From positions 19,146,878 through 19,210,877 of the forward strand of contig OY829326.1 of assembly GCA_963691655.1 (NCBI GenBank): a DNA stretch of 64,000 bases. The letters are read 5' to 3'. Source of the DNA: Toxonevra muliebris. Its lineage: Eukaryota; Arthropoda; Insecta; Diptera; Pallopteridae. Numbering within the stretch: position 1 is the first letter of the stretch; each line of letters begins with the position of its first letter. Position numbers and translations under genes: made by a program. The notes under the pieces are model-generated. The model did no database searches and was not told where the DNA came from. It saw nothing but the letters and a program-made list of their open reading frames with translations. Positions 19,666 through 34,600 of this stretch are shown piece by piece.

Positions 19666-22600
19666 GTGGGTAAACAAACAGATTGTTGTGTTAATTTAAA
19701 ATTTCATATTAAAATGGTGAAATCCACGGTCAGATGTAAAATGAGTATGAAAAAATCTGTTTGCGATATTTGCTTTTGATTGAAAATGAAAGCACAAGCT
19801 AAAATGTTGCCAAATATAAAAAGAGCCAGTAGGAAATTATGTCATTGACGGACACGAATTGTGAGAAAAACATTTTATATATTTTAGGATATGGTAAGGT
19901 TAGAAGGAACATTAATTTATTGTGATTGAAAGAATGCAATATTTTTTTTTTAAATCTGTGCTATTTTTGATTAAGGGAACACATTAGCATCTTAATAAAT
20001 GATTGGGAGTAACTTATAATAATAGCGATTTAAGAGAAAGAATAAAAATATTTTTCAATTTCAATCTTTCTCAAGCTTTAATGAAGATAATGCTTTGGGA
20101 ATGATATTTTTTCAATGCCACTTGAGAGCGCCTAATGTTGAAACTGTTCTTATTCCAAAATAATGTACTTTTGATAGAGAGCTCATTTTTTAAATTTGAA
20201 GCATTTATTTTTACTTATATAAGCAGTGAGATCGAAAAAATCTTAACATATATAAAATTCAATAATTTTTAAACGGTTGATCTTAGAGTTATGATTTTTT
20301 TTTATTTAAATGATAATATTTTACAAATTACAGAAAAATATAACTTTTACAGTTCTAACCACTATTTATGAACTCGTGGACCTTTTTTGGTAAGCCTTCC
20401 ATTAGAGATTTGATAGTTGTTTCAGACACATTTTTGGAACAGTTTGCCCATCTCCTTTTAAAATCTTCGATATTTTGGGACAACTTTTTTGTGCTCTTTA
20501 AGTTTCTTTTCACAAGAGCCCAATATCTCTCCACTGGTCTTAGCTTCGGATAATGTGGAGTATTGGCCTCTCTTGGTACAAAAACTATGTTATTACTTTG
20601 GTAATCCAGAGCTTTCTTGCCGTAGTGGCATGATGCCAAATCGGGCCAAAAATATGTGGACACATTGTGCTCTCTTATGAAAGGAAGAAGTCTTTTTTTC
20701 AAACACTCTTTGTTGTATATTTCGGTATTTATAGAACCCACTGTAACAAATGACTTGCTTCTTTTGCCGCAACTGCATATAGTTTGCCAGCTTGCCATAC
20801 CAGGAATTTTTTAGGAAATTTTGTCTGCTTTTGGATTCTAAATTGTTCTTCGACATTTCCTCGAGCATCAGCAACATAAAAATTTTGACCCGGAAGCTGC
20901 GTAAAATCTGCCAGTACATACGTTTCGTCGTCCATTATACAACATGAATATTTTTGTATGAAATTCGATTTTAATTTAAATAATAATTTAATAATTTTCT
21001 TCACTCATTTTGATCAAACTTACAATAAATCCACATGCTTGCCATTAAAAATAACAGCTGACATATTTTCAAAGATAACCACATCAAAGAAATTTTTAAA
21101 TTTTACACCCAAAAAAAATTATTAAACGTGAACGTAAAACGTGTGTTAAGATTTTTTCAATCTCACTCCTTAGGTAACTACATATTTTTTTATAAATATT
21201 TTTTAATGTATGAAGAATATACTGTAAAATTTAAAAAAAAAGCAGTTCAAAACTTTCTGATTTATAAACAATCAAAAAGGTCTTTGCGCATTCTGTAAAC
21301 GCACGCATTGATTATTTTGGAATAACAAAAGTAAAAATTTTTTTTTAAATATATTGGTTAAAAGCTTAAGAAAAATATAAACTTTTACTCTTTGACAAAA
21401 ATTTTAGTATCCTTAATAGTTTCTTACTAGTGAGCAATTGAAAGTTTTTTGGTTTTGACTTTATGATTCTGGCTATAGATGCATAAATTGTAAGGCATTT
21501 GAATATATTATTTTTTTAATTTTAAATGGCATTTATTTATAAATTTTAATTATTTAATTTTTATTTTAATTTGGGTTTCTTTTATTTCATTTAGATTTGT
21601 TTTTTTTTTTTTTTTTGCAAAGCTATTCAAACTTTATAATATTTTCAAAAGAAATTAAAAACGTTCCATAAAACAAACGCTCACTCTGAGTAACCATTAC
21701 TAATTTGTTATTAAAACATATACTTAAAAACCAGCAAAAGAATACATGAAACAAGGATATTATATTTTGTTTTATACTTAGCACAGAAACAGAAGTGAAC
21801 AAAATATTCTCAAAAATAAAAATTTGTATCAGTAAATTTTTTTGTTTATTTATATTTTAATCTTCACGTCCTTCTGTCTAGCTTTCATAGATAATTCTTC
21901 AAAAGATTAAAGAAAAATATAAAAAGTTTTTCTAAGGATTAAAGGTAAGGACAGGACAGCAGCATTAAACAATAACTTCAATGACAGCATTTAGCCACGA
22001 AATGGTGACAATGACAATAAAACTAAAATAAAAATCACCAGCTGTGATTTTTATTTTGAAACTACATATGAAGATATCCAATTCGAGCAACAACTTCTAA
22101 AATGTCATTCTGTATAAAGATTACAGTCATTGACATACCCAACGAGGGGATTGCAAGTGCATCTGTTCAACAGAAATTCGAGATTTACGCTGATCACATG
22201 CAACATCAACACACACACATAACTACTTATATGTATGGGAAATATGTAAAATCTAAATTTTATTTCTTTGGAAATTTTAGGGGGAAAGCTTGCATTGAAA
22301 CAAATTAATAAATGACAGAATAAGATTTATTTTATAAATCGTAATTGATTACACAGTGCAACAAAAATTTTATGCGCGAGATTTTCGAACGGTTTTATAG
22401 TAATTAAGGGTCGCTGATCACGACTGCGTAGAATTTTTCTCATGGAAATTTTGTACAAAATTGACAGCTTTTCGACCAAAACATGGTTGAATTTCACTCG
22501 TAGATCAAAACTTTCTATGAACAAAATATCGCCCTAGTTATTTAAAAAAAAAAATCGTGTTGGGAACAATTACTCAAAATTCAATATTTTAGTATTTTCC

Positions 22601-25600
22601 ACTAGAGACCTCTATATTTTTTTCCAAATCATATTTTTCTCATATAATCTTTCAGAAAATCCACTAGGAGCAGGAAAAAATCGAATTTTGCAAAGATGGG
22701 CAATTTAATATATACATAAACACATATATAAATATGCATACACAATTATTCAATATATAAATATTTGTATATAATAAAGTAATACCATTCTCAGTCATCT
22801 CAGCAGGACATCACAGATGAAGAGATTTGCGCGTTATATTTTTATCTTTCATTCTTTTTTTTTTATTTTTTTTTTTAATTTTTTTGTAATAACAAAAGAA
22901 GAATAATAGTAAAACACAAGTGTGCTTTATGTAAAGATAAAGTCACTCCATTTTGACATTTCGAATGAAAATAAAACGTAGTAAACATAAACAATTAAAA
23001 AGTCAGAAAATAATTTTTCTGTTTAATCATTGTATTAAAATGTACAAAGTGGCGCAGAAATCATCACCTTATCAGAAAATGTTTTCATTTTTGCAATTGG
23101 CGTCTCATATCAACGCGATTTTGACATTTGTTAATTAAAACGAAAGCAGAATACACGTAGAAAAATCATGCTCCTCAAAATGGAGGTATAATTGTAATAT
23201 AATAAAATAATTTCCGTTGTGGTGATTTGGATTTGTTCGGAAGTTCATCCGATCTTCTACTAGACTTTGTTCTCTGGGGCTATTTGAAATCATTGCCCTA
23301 TGTGAATAAGCTACAAATTAGAATAGAGGTAAGTAATAGAAGATGCCATAAAAAAGACAAGTTACATAAAGACTGGGAGACACCTTCAGTATTTAATGAA
23401 AATAAACTCATAGTTTTTGAATTTAGGAAAAAAAATGTATAGCTAAATCGAATCGAGTGATTACTTTTGCCCCACTTTGTATATCCATCTAAAATTCTAA
23501 GTGAGTTTAATAAGTTAATAAAGGACAACACCTTTTTTTTATGAAATTGGTTTAAAATAGATGAACATTTGTTTACTGGAATTTTCACCTGAAAAAAATA
23601 ATGAAGCTGTAAATCGGATATCTTTTATTTTAAATGCGATGTAAAAACGATTTTTGACGGTTAAAGAGGGTCTTAGTTAAAGAGAAATTTAGAATAAGCA
23701 AAATCTACTTAGTAAATATAAAAAATATAGATAAATTTAACTAAAAATAATATTAGGTAATACTTGAAACTTAAGTATAATTTCCTTAAAATCTGTAGAT
23801 CCTTGACGAGTAACAATCATTAACCATTTCGAACTCTATATAGCTGGTGAATACACAGTTTCAGCATAGGCGAATTCAACTTCAGGAGAAACCTACCTAG
23901 GCACGAAAAAAAAACCTTGTTTAGGCACGAAAAAGTATAGAAAAACCAAAAAACATTCAATTATTACAACCCACGTATAATTTTTTAAATCTAAGCTTTT
24001 TAATTTTTTCATATGTGAAGGTGTAATTGTGTTTTCCTAGTTTTTTTTTAACTGATGTTTGCGCCAAGTTCATTTTTTGTTCATATGTTGATAATAAATC
24101 AGGATTAAGAGAAAAAGTAATTTTTTATATGACCAACAGCAGGTACTATATACTTGTGGTTACTTTTTATCAAATTTTCCTGCATTACAAACAGTTAATG
24201 GGAACATATACCATAAATTTTCCAGAAAATAGACCAAAACACAAAAAAGTGATACTAGTATCAAAATTTACCAAAAATATAATATCCATTTATGTTTTCC
24301 AAACACAACAAAAAATAAGTTGTTGCTTAACTTTTTAATACATTTTCCTTTTTTTCCCCCCTCTTTTGTTAGGTTTTTTTTTTTTGGCAAAAAATTTTCC
24401 GTTGAGACAAAGTTAATAAAATTGTTAGAATATTGTTAAGCTGACCACAGCTTGTATATTTTTCTCGACTAAAGCAACCAGCAGCAAACAAACAAAAATT
24501 CCTATTAAAAATTAATGATTAAAATAATAGCAAAAATTACATATATATTATTATGTGTGGTTATTTTGATGTTCCACAAATAAGTAAAAAAAAAATTTTG
24601 GGATATATTTTATGAATTCCAAGTAAGCAATAGTTTTGTTAAAGATAAATCCTCGTGTTGAATTGAACTAATATATGTGGAAACAAACGTTTTAAGTGGA
24701 ATTTCGCAAAGTAAATTTTTAATAGCTATTAAAATTACCAGTAAAATTTAAATTAAGTATTTAATTCATTAAAAATGCACACATTGTCCCTTCACATTTT
24801 TAGTATAAAATTTTTTTTCGTTTTTTGGCAAAAATAAAAATTGTCAAAAAGTAAATATTTAGCAAAGAAACCTTTAATAAAATTATTAACACCCTACTTA
24901 ATTATTCAAATAACAAAATTGGTATTTTCTTTATGTATCTTTGTTTACAGAAAAAAATAAGATAAACACTTTTTAAGTGCATACATAGTTGCAAACTAAA
25001 TAATCAAAAAAAAAAAATCTTTTTTCCCCAATTCAAAATTTGAAAAATCTCACAAAAATGTAAGAAGAAAAACTCATGCTTTTTGAATACTAAAATTCGC
25101 ATAAATTTAAAAAAATACCAGCTTTCGATCTTCTCTACTATTGAAATTGCTTCATTTTATAAGATATTAACACCGTGCGAAGTTCACGTCGACAATTTGT
25201 TGATAATGTAATTTCCAGTATCTATACCTATAACAATATTTGGGGTTAAACGCACACTTTGCGAAAGTGCCTATCGAAACATTTTAGAGATGGCCAAGAC
25301 CGGCCAATCATTAGTTGTAGTGCTAAAGAAAATAAAAAGCATGCATCCGAACTTTCACCTGTTGTCAATGTATAAGACACAATTTACATTTACTCGTAGT
25401 AAAAAAAATGTAATTTACATTTTGTGGTTGAACGAAATTATTCTTTTTGGGGACTTGCACATTTTCCTTATGATTCGAGGAACAAGATAACGACTTCATT
25501 CATAGAATTTTTTTAATACGTTACAATACTCAGACAAGAATTTTAATTTAAATTCAAATGGAAAATATCAAAAGTGAAAGTAAACAGTAGAAATATTTCA

Positions 25601-28600
25601 ACTGAATTAAAGAGAATTGAAAAGTTCAACTGACACAAGATGAGAAAACAGAAACTAGCTTTTACGTAGAAAATATGCAATAAAGAATTTCCGTGGTACC
25701 TAAAATATTTTGCTTAAACTTTAAAATGTTTAATGTTAAAATTTTTTTTTTGTGAATACAACGATTCAATTAGTCTTTTGAAAGTGAAGTTATTGGCAGA
25801 AAAGTATATAAAGGTAAACATGGCTTCTTGAATTTTTAAGGTATTCTTTCTTGTAGCCTAAATACACAATACGAAAAAATAATTAAAAAATAAAGAACAA
25901 CAACAGCAAGAAAAATAATTTTTCGCGTTCACATAATTAATTTGATATACTTTATACGAAAACAAAAATTAAATTCTTCGTTTTACTTTTGTGTTTTGTA
26001 ATGAAATTGTACTAGGGAAATATTTCTGCACTTTCGAAATATTTTTTTTGTAAGCGTGAACTACTAAAAAGTTCGATAGACAATCCAAAAACATTAAATG
26101 TTTCATTATACGTTCAGACTTTATTTACGCACTTCACAGAAATAACTGCAGAAAGAATTTCTATAAAATATTCTTTCACTATAAATATGAGTTTCAAAAA
26201 TTTTCAATAGAAATTTTTCGAAAAACATGTACTGAACTAAACAACCGAAGACAATTTCTCATTTTTCATAAAGGTCATAAGTTCAAAAAGTTTTAAGTCG
26301 AGATGATGGTAGCTACTTAGTGCTTCTATAAATAAAGTGAAATCAATAGAAGTGACGCTCTCTTTCTTGCTCCCTGACCTCTACCAAATTTGGGAATTGT
26401 TCTCTTACTTCTCTCAAAGTATTTGAGAATATAATTTTAAAAATATCTAACACTTACGCTAAATGAAAGCTTTTCATGCAGAAAAAAGAAAAAAACACCA
26501 CAAACAAAATGTTAATATATTTTTAATGTTTTAATTTCAATTATTTATTTGTGTACAGGAGACGAAAATGGGTTAAGAGGGAAAAACTCATAAATAAATT
26601 TATTTATTTGCTTAAAATTTATTTAGTGTATATAATTTTCAGGTCTTAGAAGGCCTCAGCATATTTCAGAATACTTTCTACTATCTGGGATATTGTATAC
26701 TGTGCTTCTACTTTACTGTCATCAGAATTTCAATTTGTCAATTTAAAGGCGAGCAAAGAATATTAGAGAGCGCGGATGGCGAGAGTGCTGAAGCTTATGA
26801 AAAATTGCAAAATGTTTGTACATTTCTCATTATTATTGTCATTATTATTACCATTGTAGTTGTTGTGGTTCCAGTTGTTGTAATTACGGTTCATTTGTTT
26901 ACATTTTCAAGTGTTTAAGGTTTGTTTCAAGAAGAGTAGTGGTGCTAGCTATAATTGTACATAGCTTGAGTAGCGCGTAAAATAAACAAAACAAATAAGA
27001 CAAATAAAAATTTTCTCTATTTTACACAAATGATAATAACAACAATTTTAAAGGAGGATAAAAAAAAGAAAAATAGCTACATTCATTTTAAAAATGAAAA
27101 AAAAACAAAATTGAAAACCAAAGCAAAACGCAAGCAAAGCAATAAATTCAAATGTCCTTTGAAGAAGGACGTTCTTCAGCATTTTCGCATGGCGCAACAC
27201 AAAAACAACAATAGAAAAATACATAGAAACATGAAGTTTACCACTTCAATTGAATTATATTTATGTTAGTATTTATTTGTGTATATATTTTGTAGCTATG
27301 TGTAAAGTAACCAGTAGTAAATTGTATCAGCTCTGACCATAAATTTTCATGAACTATTGCTTTTATATTTGGAAAGTTTGAGAAATTCAATATAAATTCA
27401 AATTGGGGGGAAATTAAATATATAGTTTTCTACAACCTAAAACAATAACACAGTTTTCAATATAGTTGAAATTGATTGCAATAAAAAAAAGTATCAACTT
27501 CTAGCATTATCAAACCTTAGCGGTTAAAAATTTACGGGAGACAGTGTTTTTAAATTTCTTATAAAGTCGACCCTACTAACTCTAGTTGCCAAACGCCATT
27601 GCAACCATGTGTTTTCAAAAACCCTGGTAGAATTTCAGAAGCCAGTGTGATATAAGTTCATTTCAGATACACAAATTTCAAATATTTGTATAACAATCCC
27701 CTTCCAAAGGAGCCTGATTATCACTTGAAACGGTAATTTCAACACAGAGTTCGCAAACAATTAAATGAAAAATGTAGTATGATTCATGAATATTAGATAT
27801 GAAATTTATTTATAATGCGTGCTTCCATTTTCTACTGGGTATATAATATATTTTGTTATGTATGTATATGCACTAGTATGTAGGCATGAGTGTGTGCGTG
27901 TTTCGAAAAATTCGCAATGAAAACAAAGTTTCCATTTGCGTGAAAATATTTTTATTTCCTTTCCTGTTGTGATAAACAATACTATTTGTTTTTTTTTTTT
28001 TTTATTCCCTTCTTTTTTTTTTTTTGCCTTGCGTATTTTTTCAACAGTTTTTGTTCAATTTGCAAAAGATTTCTTCACAAAATACGAAAGTACGTAAAGT
28101 AATTTTCCATAGCAAACGGTTAATAAATATTTTATGATACTTATGCATGTACATATGTGCAAGTTGTTTATTCGTTATAATCATTGGTTACGAATTATTT
28201 TCCAAAAAGAAAATTTACATAAGAAATGAAAGCAAATTTAAGTTGATGCAGTTGAAATTTCGATGGAAATGGAGTTATACAAATTTATAGCATTGATGAA
28301 AATTTCTAGATTCCAAGCATAATTGCCAATTAGATAAATTAAATTATTTCTCGAAGGAATATTTTTTTCTTCAAATACAAAATCCCAAAAAGACAGCCTA
28401 TTTCGTTGTAAGGACAATATAGCAAACGCTTCAAATATTTCGTATTTGGAAAGTTTTTGGATAAAAATTCGTTATTCAGTATGAATTCTTCTATCTGAAG
28501 CCTCATCAAGTAGGCCAAAGCCAACTAAATATCCTATTGTTTGCAAATTGGATCAATTAACCTCCTTCTGTTTCCTACTGATCAACCATCACCAGCATTT

Positions 28601-31600
28601 TTAAACTGAAAAATAGTAAAACTATTTGTTTTTCAATCAAATTAAACGACCTTACTATAGCTTTCATTTGGTTTCATATAGCTGTTTTTATTGCACGTGG
28701 AATTCATATAAATTATGATATTATTCACAGTTTTAGCCTTGATCCCTTTCCACCAGTATGTAAATAAATATTTTGACAAATTGACCAGCTGAATAACAAA
28801 TGTTTCATAAACACAAATTATCAATGTCAATCACGTGAATGTGAAAAGCTAATATAAATATGAAAATCAAAACACAGAACCCATACACTGATATTTTATA
28901 TTAGCAGTCATAGCTAATGTAACTGATTGAAATTTTCATATAATTTTAGTGATGTTTCAATAACATTCTGTTACTAATAATAACTCTCATCAGTAGAAGG
29001 CACAATAGGCATCCAAAATGATACCAGTAATTTCAAAGTTATTTCTGTACATAAAATAGCATACATAGAGATACATACTTGACTAGGATAATGATGGCAC
29101 TACATTCTATATATGTATATACGATATAAACATGATATTCAAAAAAAAAATATATTTATATATATATGTAAATTATACGCATAGACTTCGGCTTTCCCTC
29201 TATTGTAAATATTCAATGTCAGGAATGTCATGACAAAATATAAATTCAAACTCTCTTAAATACTTTGAACTATTGTGTTTGTCATCATCATCATTTTCAA
29301 TACTTTGTTTGCACACGATAAAGACTCAAAGGAAAATGCGGAAATATAAATATTTAAAAATATATAGAAATAACTAAATACAACGTGCAACGAATCACAA
29401 TGAAGAATTTAGAAGATTTAAAAATCAAATCAAAAGCAATGCAAACATATATATTTTTTCGCTCAACTCTAGAGAAAAACTATTAAAATGTTAAAGAAGA
29501 ACCGCAACTTCATATTTTTACGTATGCTTCATAATTATTATTTTGTATGAAACATAAAACTCATCAGCGAACTCGATTCTCAGAATATGTACAAGCCTGA
29601 TAAAAAGTAATTTAAATTTTTTAAAGAGATTCTTAAGCATTTCGTAGAAATTGTTAAAATAATTAGTAACATAATCAATAAATGTAAGCAGTTCACGTGT
29701 TATGTTTTAGTTCACTTGCTACTAATGGCGGATTTAAGATTAGGGTTCGGCGGCACTGAATTCAGATATCAATATTTTCAAAATATACCATTAGATTTGT
29801 GATTATGCTGTCTACATACAATATGTTCCAAAATCAGCAGTTCGCAATCATTTTTCTGTGTGACAACATGGCAAATAACTAAGAGAACTTAAGAAAATGA
29901 GTATACACATTTTATTGAAAAAAAAAAAAAAAAATGTTTATTCCATAATTAAATGATACGAAAAGGGTCTACTAGCAGAAAGAAAAGTCAGGAAACAACG
30001 GAAAGCTGTGAAAATGGGTCAGAGTAAAATTGAAAGCTTGAAACTAATGTTTGATCAGAGAGGCGGAGTTTCTTAGCGCATGGCTGCAAGAAAATTTGGC
30101 ATTTCCAAAAACTATTTTTAGAAAATTTTACGTAATAAAAACGAAATTCGATGTAAGAAAAACAGACTATCCCGAAGCATACTTTATAGCAAATTACTGC
30201 AGCAAAATTAAAGTATGGTCGACTTTACAGAAAATTCTCTGACCACAACTTCATATTGAAAGATGAGCCTTATTTCACTTTAACAAACTCGAAAGTGAAT
30301 GAAAATGACGGATTTTACCCATCTAACATTCCCTTGGACGTCAAAGATGTAAAGTTTCAATCGAGATCCGAATTTGAGATATAAGCCATAAAGGATTGTA
30401 ACGATTGCTTTCGGTTGCGATTGTTGCCTTTTATAAAAAAAAAAAACATGTGTTTTGGCTGGTCCCGAGTCGAGCGAGCGTTTATTATGTAAAAAAAAAT
30501 GGTTGGAGTTCTTAAAAACCATATTGCTTTACGATAATTTTTACCGGATTTGGAGTGGCCTCACCGTATTATCCTAAATTAAGAGATTACATTGCACATT
30601 GAATATAAATATTTTGAGATAAAAGAATTTTAAGAATAATAGAAAAGCAAAGTAGCTCGTCGATTTTTATATCAACAGATCTCAAACATGTTTTAAAACG
30701 TTTTCAAACTGAAAAACTTCTTTCTGCAGTAATGGGACCAATCCCTGGCTGAGGGAAACCAGTGAACATATATTGGGCTGAAAACAGTACAACTACCAAA
30801 AAGAAAAAGAAGCAAATTTATAATTTAGTAATTTTTTGCTAGAATCTTAAAGAGAATACAAAAAAACAATTTATCGTTGCCTGCATTACATAAGGCAACA
30901 TCAGGCAAAAAGTATAACGTTAAAGTAAAATTAAATTTGGTTTAGTTTTGGGCAGAAAATCAGCAAGAATTTCTCAATTTGTACAACGATCGAAAAATCA
31001 GTAATTTCTGAAAAGTGTCCGAATGGATTATTCTAATAAAATGAGTCACTTTGATGGGTTAGTGCTTAAAAGCTTGACTGAAGTACCAGTTTAATAGGTT
31101 CGATTCTCAGGTAGAAAATTGAATCCATAAAAACAATAAAAAAAAATATCCGAATCAATAAAAATTGTCTGAAACAATGGCAACAAATATTAAATCATAA
31201 CGCATAAAAAATTAATAGGAAACCAGATTGCAAACCAGACAAATATCCAATAGTCAAGTCAAAATTCAGGCTAAAAGTCAAACCACATTTTGCTTAAAAC
31301 TGATACCAATATTCAGACCAAAAATCTGCTAAAACTCGGCCTAAAATTTAGTCTAAAACCTGGACTAAGATTCACACCAAAAATTAGACCAGTACTCTCA
31401 CCAAAATTGATCCGAGCTTGACTCCTGCAGAACCGCAAAGTGCTTCGTGAGACAACCTAACAGGAAATCAGCGGAAATTCTTCTCAAACTGAGAAGAAAG
31501 CACCTGAGATTGCTGGCAGGTGTCATCACGGGGCACAATACATGTGGTCACCATATGACTAACATGAGCGTCATCACCGATCCAATTTGCCAATCGTGTA

Positions 31601-34600
31601 TTGAGGACGACGATACTATGGAGCATTATCTTTGTAGCTGTCCCGCGTTCGCGAGAATCAGATTAAGGCTGTAGGGTAGTGATGTCTTGAGTATGAATAA
31701 TGTCCATAATCTTCCTCTTCCTGAGCTTCTAAAGCTCATCAGCGAAACAAAGAAGTTCGAGGTTAAGAGACCCTAGACTTTTCTTCTTCCCATTTATCCC
31801 CACATATTGTATTGTATTGTATTAGAGAGGTTAATGTATTTGTACCGCGACCTATAAGATCAATTGTAAGTCCCTCTTCTGTATCTAGTCTGAGTTGCCT
31901 AGAGTGCCTCATCCAGTCCAGTCTCCTTCAAGAATTTGAGTATTGCGCCCGGATCTATGGATGCTAGTTCTGTACTGGGCACTTCGTACATACCCAGATA
32001 TTTCATTCTTTTGTGAATCAGTGCTCCACACTGAGCTAAGATATGTTCTGATGATTCATCTTCTTCATTACAAAACCTACATATCGAGCTTTCCTCAACT
32101 CCTATTTTGCAAAGGTGTTCTCTGAGCCAGCAGTAAAGAGTTCTTGCCTCTTGTTCTTCTCTTCCTGCCTGAGTTCTTCCCTGATTACGTTATCCCCACA
32201 TAACTTTCCTGTCTTTCCAATCTCTTCAACTGGTTCTATCCAATGGTCCTCGTTGACTGAGTGCTATGGTTAAGTCTAGCCCATCCACAACTCTTAACTC
32301 TCACCGAAATTCAGTCCAAATTCTGGCTAAATAACAAACCAACACTCAGGAAAAAATTTAGACAGAAATTTAGACAAAACAGCAGGTCCAAATTCAAACC
32401 AAATTCAGATCAAACTTCAACACGGGTCAGTTAATTAACTTACAATGATTTATTATAATAAAAATATTTATTCATTCTAAGAAAAATAAATAATGAAGCA
32501 ATACTCAATTAAGTATAAAAGTTAATATAAAATTTACAGTGCAAATAAATAAATCTATGAAAATCATTATTAAAACTAAATTTATAAAAACTAAGGTGAA
32601 TAAAAGTTCCGTGACTGAAATGCAAAATCTCAATCCGATCCTCAGTAGTAAAAAGTTATTATATAAATACTATGAGTTGTGAAAGATTACTTAAAGCTTC
32701 CGAGCAGGAATTAATTATTTTCAAATACCATTATTTTTATAATAGAACTGTGCCCACAAAAATATTGAACAAAAGATTTATAAACCGACATTGAACAACA
32801 ATTCCCTGATCGATGACATAATTTTCTAATTGCATATTATTCTAGATATGCTTAAAGAAAATATCAAAATAGAAAACCAAAACTATAAATAACACAAATT
32901 TTGATATACGCAACTTTGAATTAATGAAAGAAGCAAATTATATCTATTTATTTATATATTTTTTGTATTTTTGCATTTCCAGGAAATCATGACGTTAATA
33001 AACTATTGGGATACAATTGTTGTTTTTGCAATACCATTTACTACCATTGTCATATTAAATACATTCACCGGTTGCACAGTGTGGAAGTTTGCAACTGTAC
33101 GAAGAACATTGACTATGCAAAAAAGGTAATCACTTGAACAGCAACTGAATCATTATTTTTATTTGTTACCCTCAAGAAATAAAAAAAAAACCTTTTGCAG
33201 AAAGTTTAAAGTTCAAGTCTTTTTCTTGGTAAATTTCTACTACATGGCGCTTTGGCGAATTTAATGAAAAACATTTAACGAATAGATGTAGAAATAACTA
33301 CTTTTATCAAAAGAAAAATAAAAATCCCTTTTATTTATTTTTGTTTTTTTTTTTTCTTTTCAGAAAAACTCAACTGACTCATGATGCACTTACATCATCT
33401 TCAACATATCGCATAACATCGCTGAAGCGTCAAAAATCAACTTATTCGCACTCGAGTTGCGGTGGACAGAATGCAGTTCCACAGGAAAATTTCGAAATCA
33501 CAAGAAAATCAGGTGAGAAAGAAAGGATAATATAAATGATGCAAATGGGGAGATAGTAAAAACTATGAGTCAGCGGTTGTAAAAGAGAGATAGTTACAAA
33601 TTGGATATTCTTTTCGGGTGATAAATTGAAATCGCATTCACACAACGTAATTCGTAATAATATGAAGTGAAAATAGAATAAGCAATTTTTAAAGAAAGGT
33701 TATAATACGTATTAATTTAAATTTTTCTGTGATTTTTCAAGTTTATTTTACTTTTTTTGACTTTGCTGTCAATAACTGTGCCACATTTACTAAATGAAGG
33801 AAGCAGTCAAGTATTCCTAATTGAAAAAACTTCCCACATCCCCACTTAAGATGATATCAGAGAGTTGCTTTACTTAACTCTACAATTCTCATTGTATTAT
33901 ATATGATACAAATCATAAATCAACTGATTAAACATGATGTGTATGTTTTATGTCCTTATATCAAGTCTCATATATTTCTAAAATTTAAAAAAAGCAATAC
34001 AAAGAAAAATCCTTAATTTATTTTTAACACTCTATCAGCGATGCCAACTTGCGGGGAATTCCCCGATTTACGGGGAATTTGACTTAGAGCGGGGAAACGG
34101 GGAGTGAGCTGTTTTTTGAGGGGAATTTGAAGTTGATCAGCTTTTTATTTGTCAAATTTTTATTTAATGTAAAACGTTTTACTTATGCCTTATTTCATAT
34201 TTTGGGTCTTAAAATCTTCATCTTTTCTTAAGTGGGCACGTTATTGGTTTGGAGAAATCGCTTTTTAAAAAAATGTGCTATTTGAAAGTATTATATTTTG
34301 AAAGTATTTTGTAAAAATTTCTGAGAGAAACTCAGAGTGATTTCGTAGATATTGATGATTGTAGTGACGAGTGTCAGTCAGGCCAAAACAGTCGCGCGGT
34401 GCTTCGACTTCCCTTTCGGCAATTCAGAAAGGCTTAGCTATGTCTTTGTCCAGCACCTGCTGATTAATAAATCTTAATCCCTGTTGACTAATCTGTAAAC
34501 TTATAAATTACGGTCAGCCATCATAATGAAGAAAAAGTATATTTTATCTGTCAAAAACCGAAAGTTAAAACTTTGCACCCTTTTTCTTTAAAACATTTGA

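Larger units (their letters stand above)
31240..32420. repeat. degenerate minisatellite split by LINE insertions
   Basis: Units of about 16-20 bp built on ATTCAGACCAAAA and close variants run from about 31240 to 31405 and again from 32295 to 32420. Between them lie two LINE 3' ends. The sequence ACTCTCACC(A/G)AAATT occurs at both junctions, either as a target duplication or as a unit of the array. Confidence 0.55.
19666..32982 (+). other. receptor intron 1, 13.3 kb
   Basis: No receptor exon found inside. It contains a DD36E mariner-type derivative (20222-21170), a mariner 3' fragment (23225-23485), a decayed Tc1/mariner transposase (29985-30850), a tRNA-derived repeat (31045-31145) and two opposed LINE ends inside a minisatellite (31240-32420). 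The stretches 21171-23220 and 23490-29980 hold only AT-rich DNA, homopolymers and short chance frames, as far as I can see. Confidence 0.65.

Noticed and set aside
22340..22530. Segment starting CACAGTGCAACAAAAATT and a similar-looking one at 45121-45361
   Set aside because: Both look like repeat ends, but no inverted partner or convincing mutual alignment could be seen by eye.
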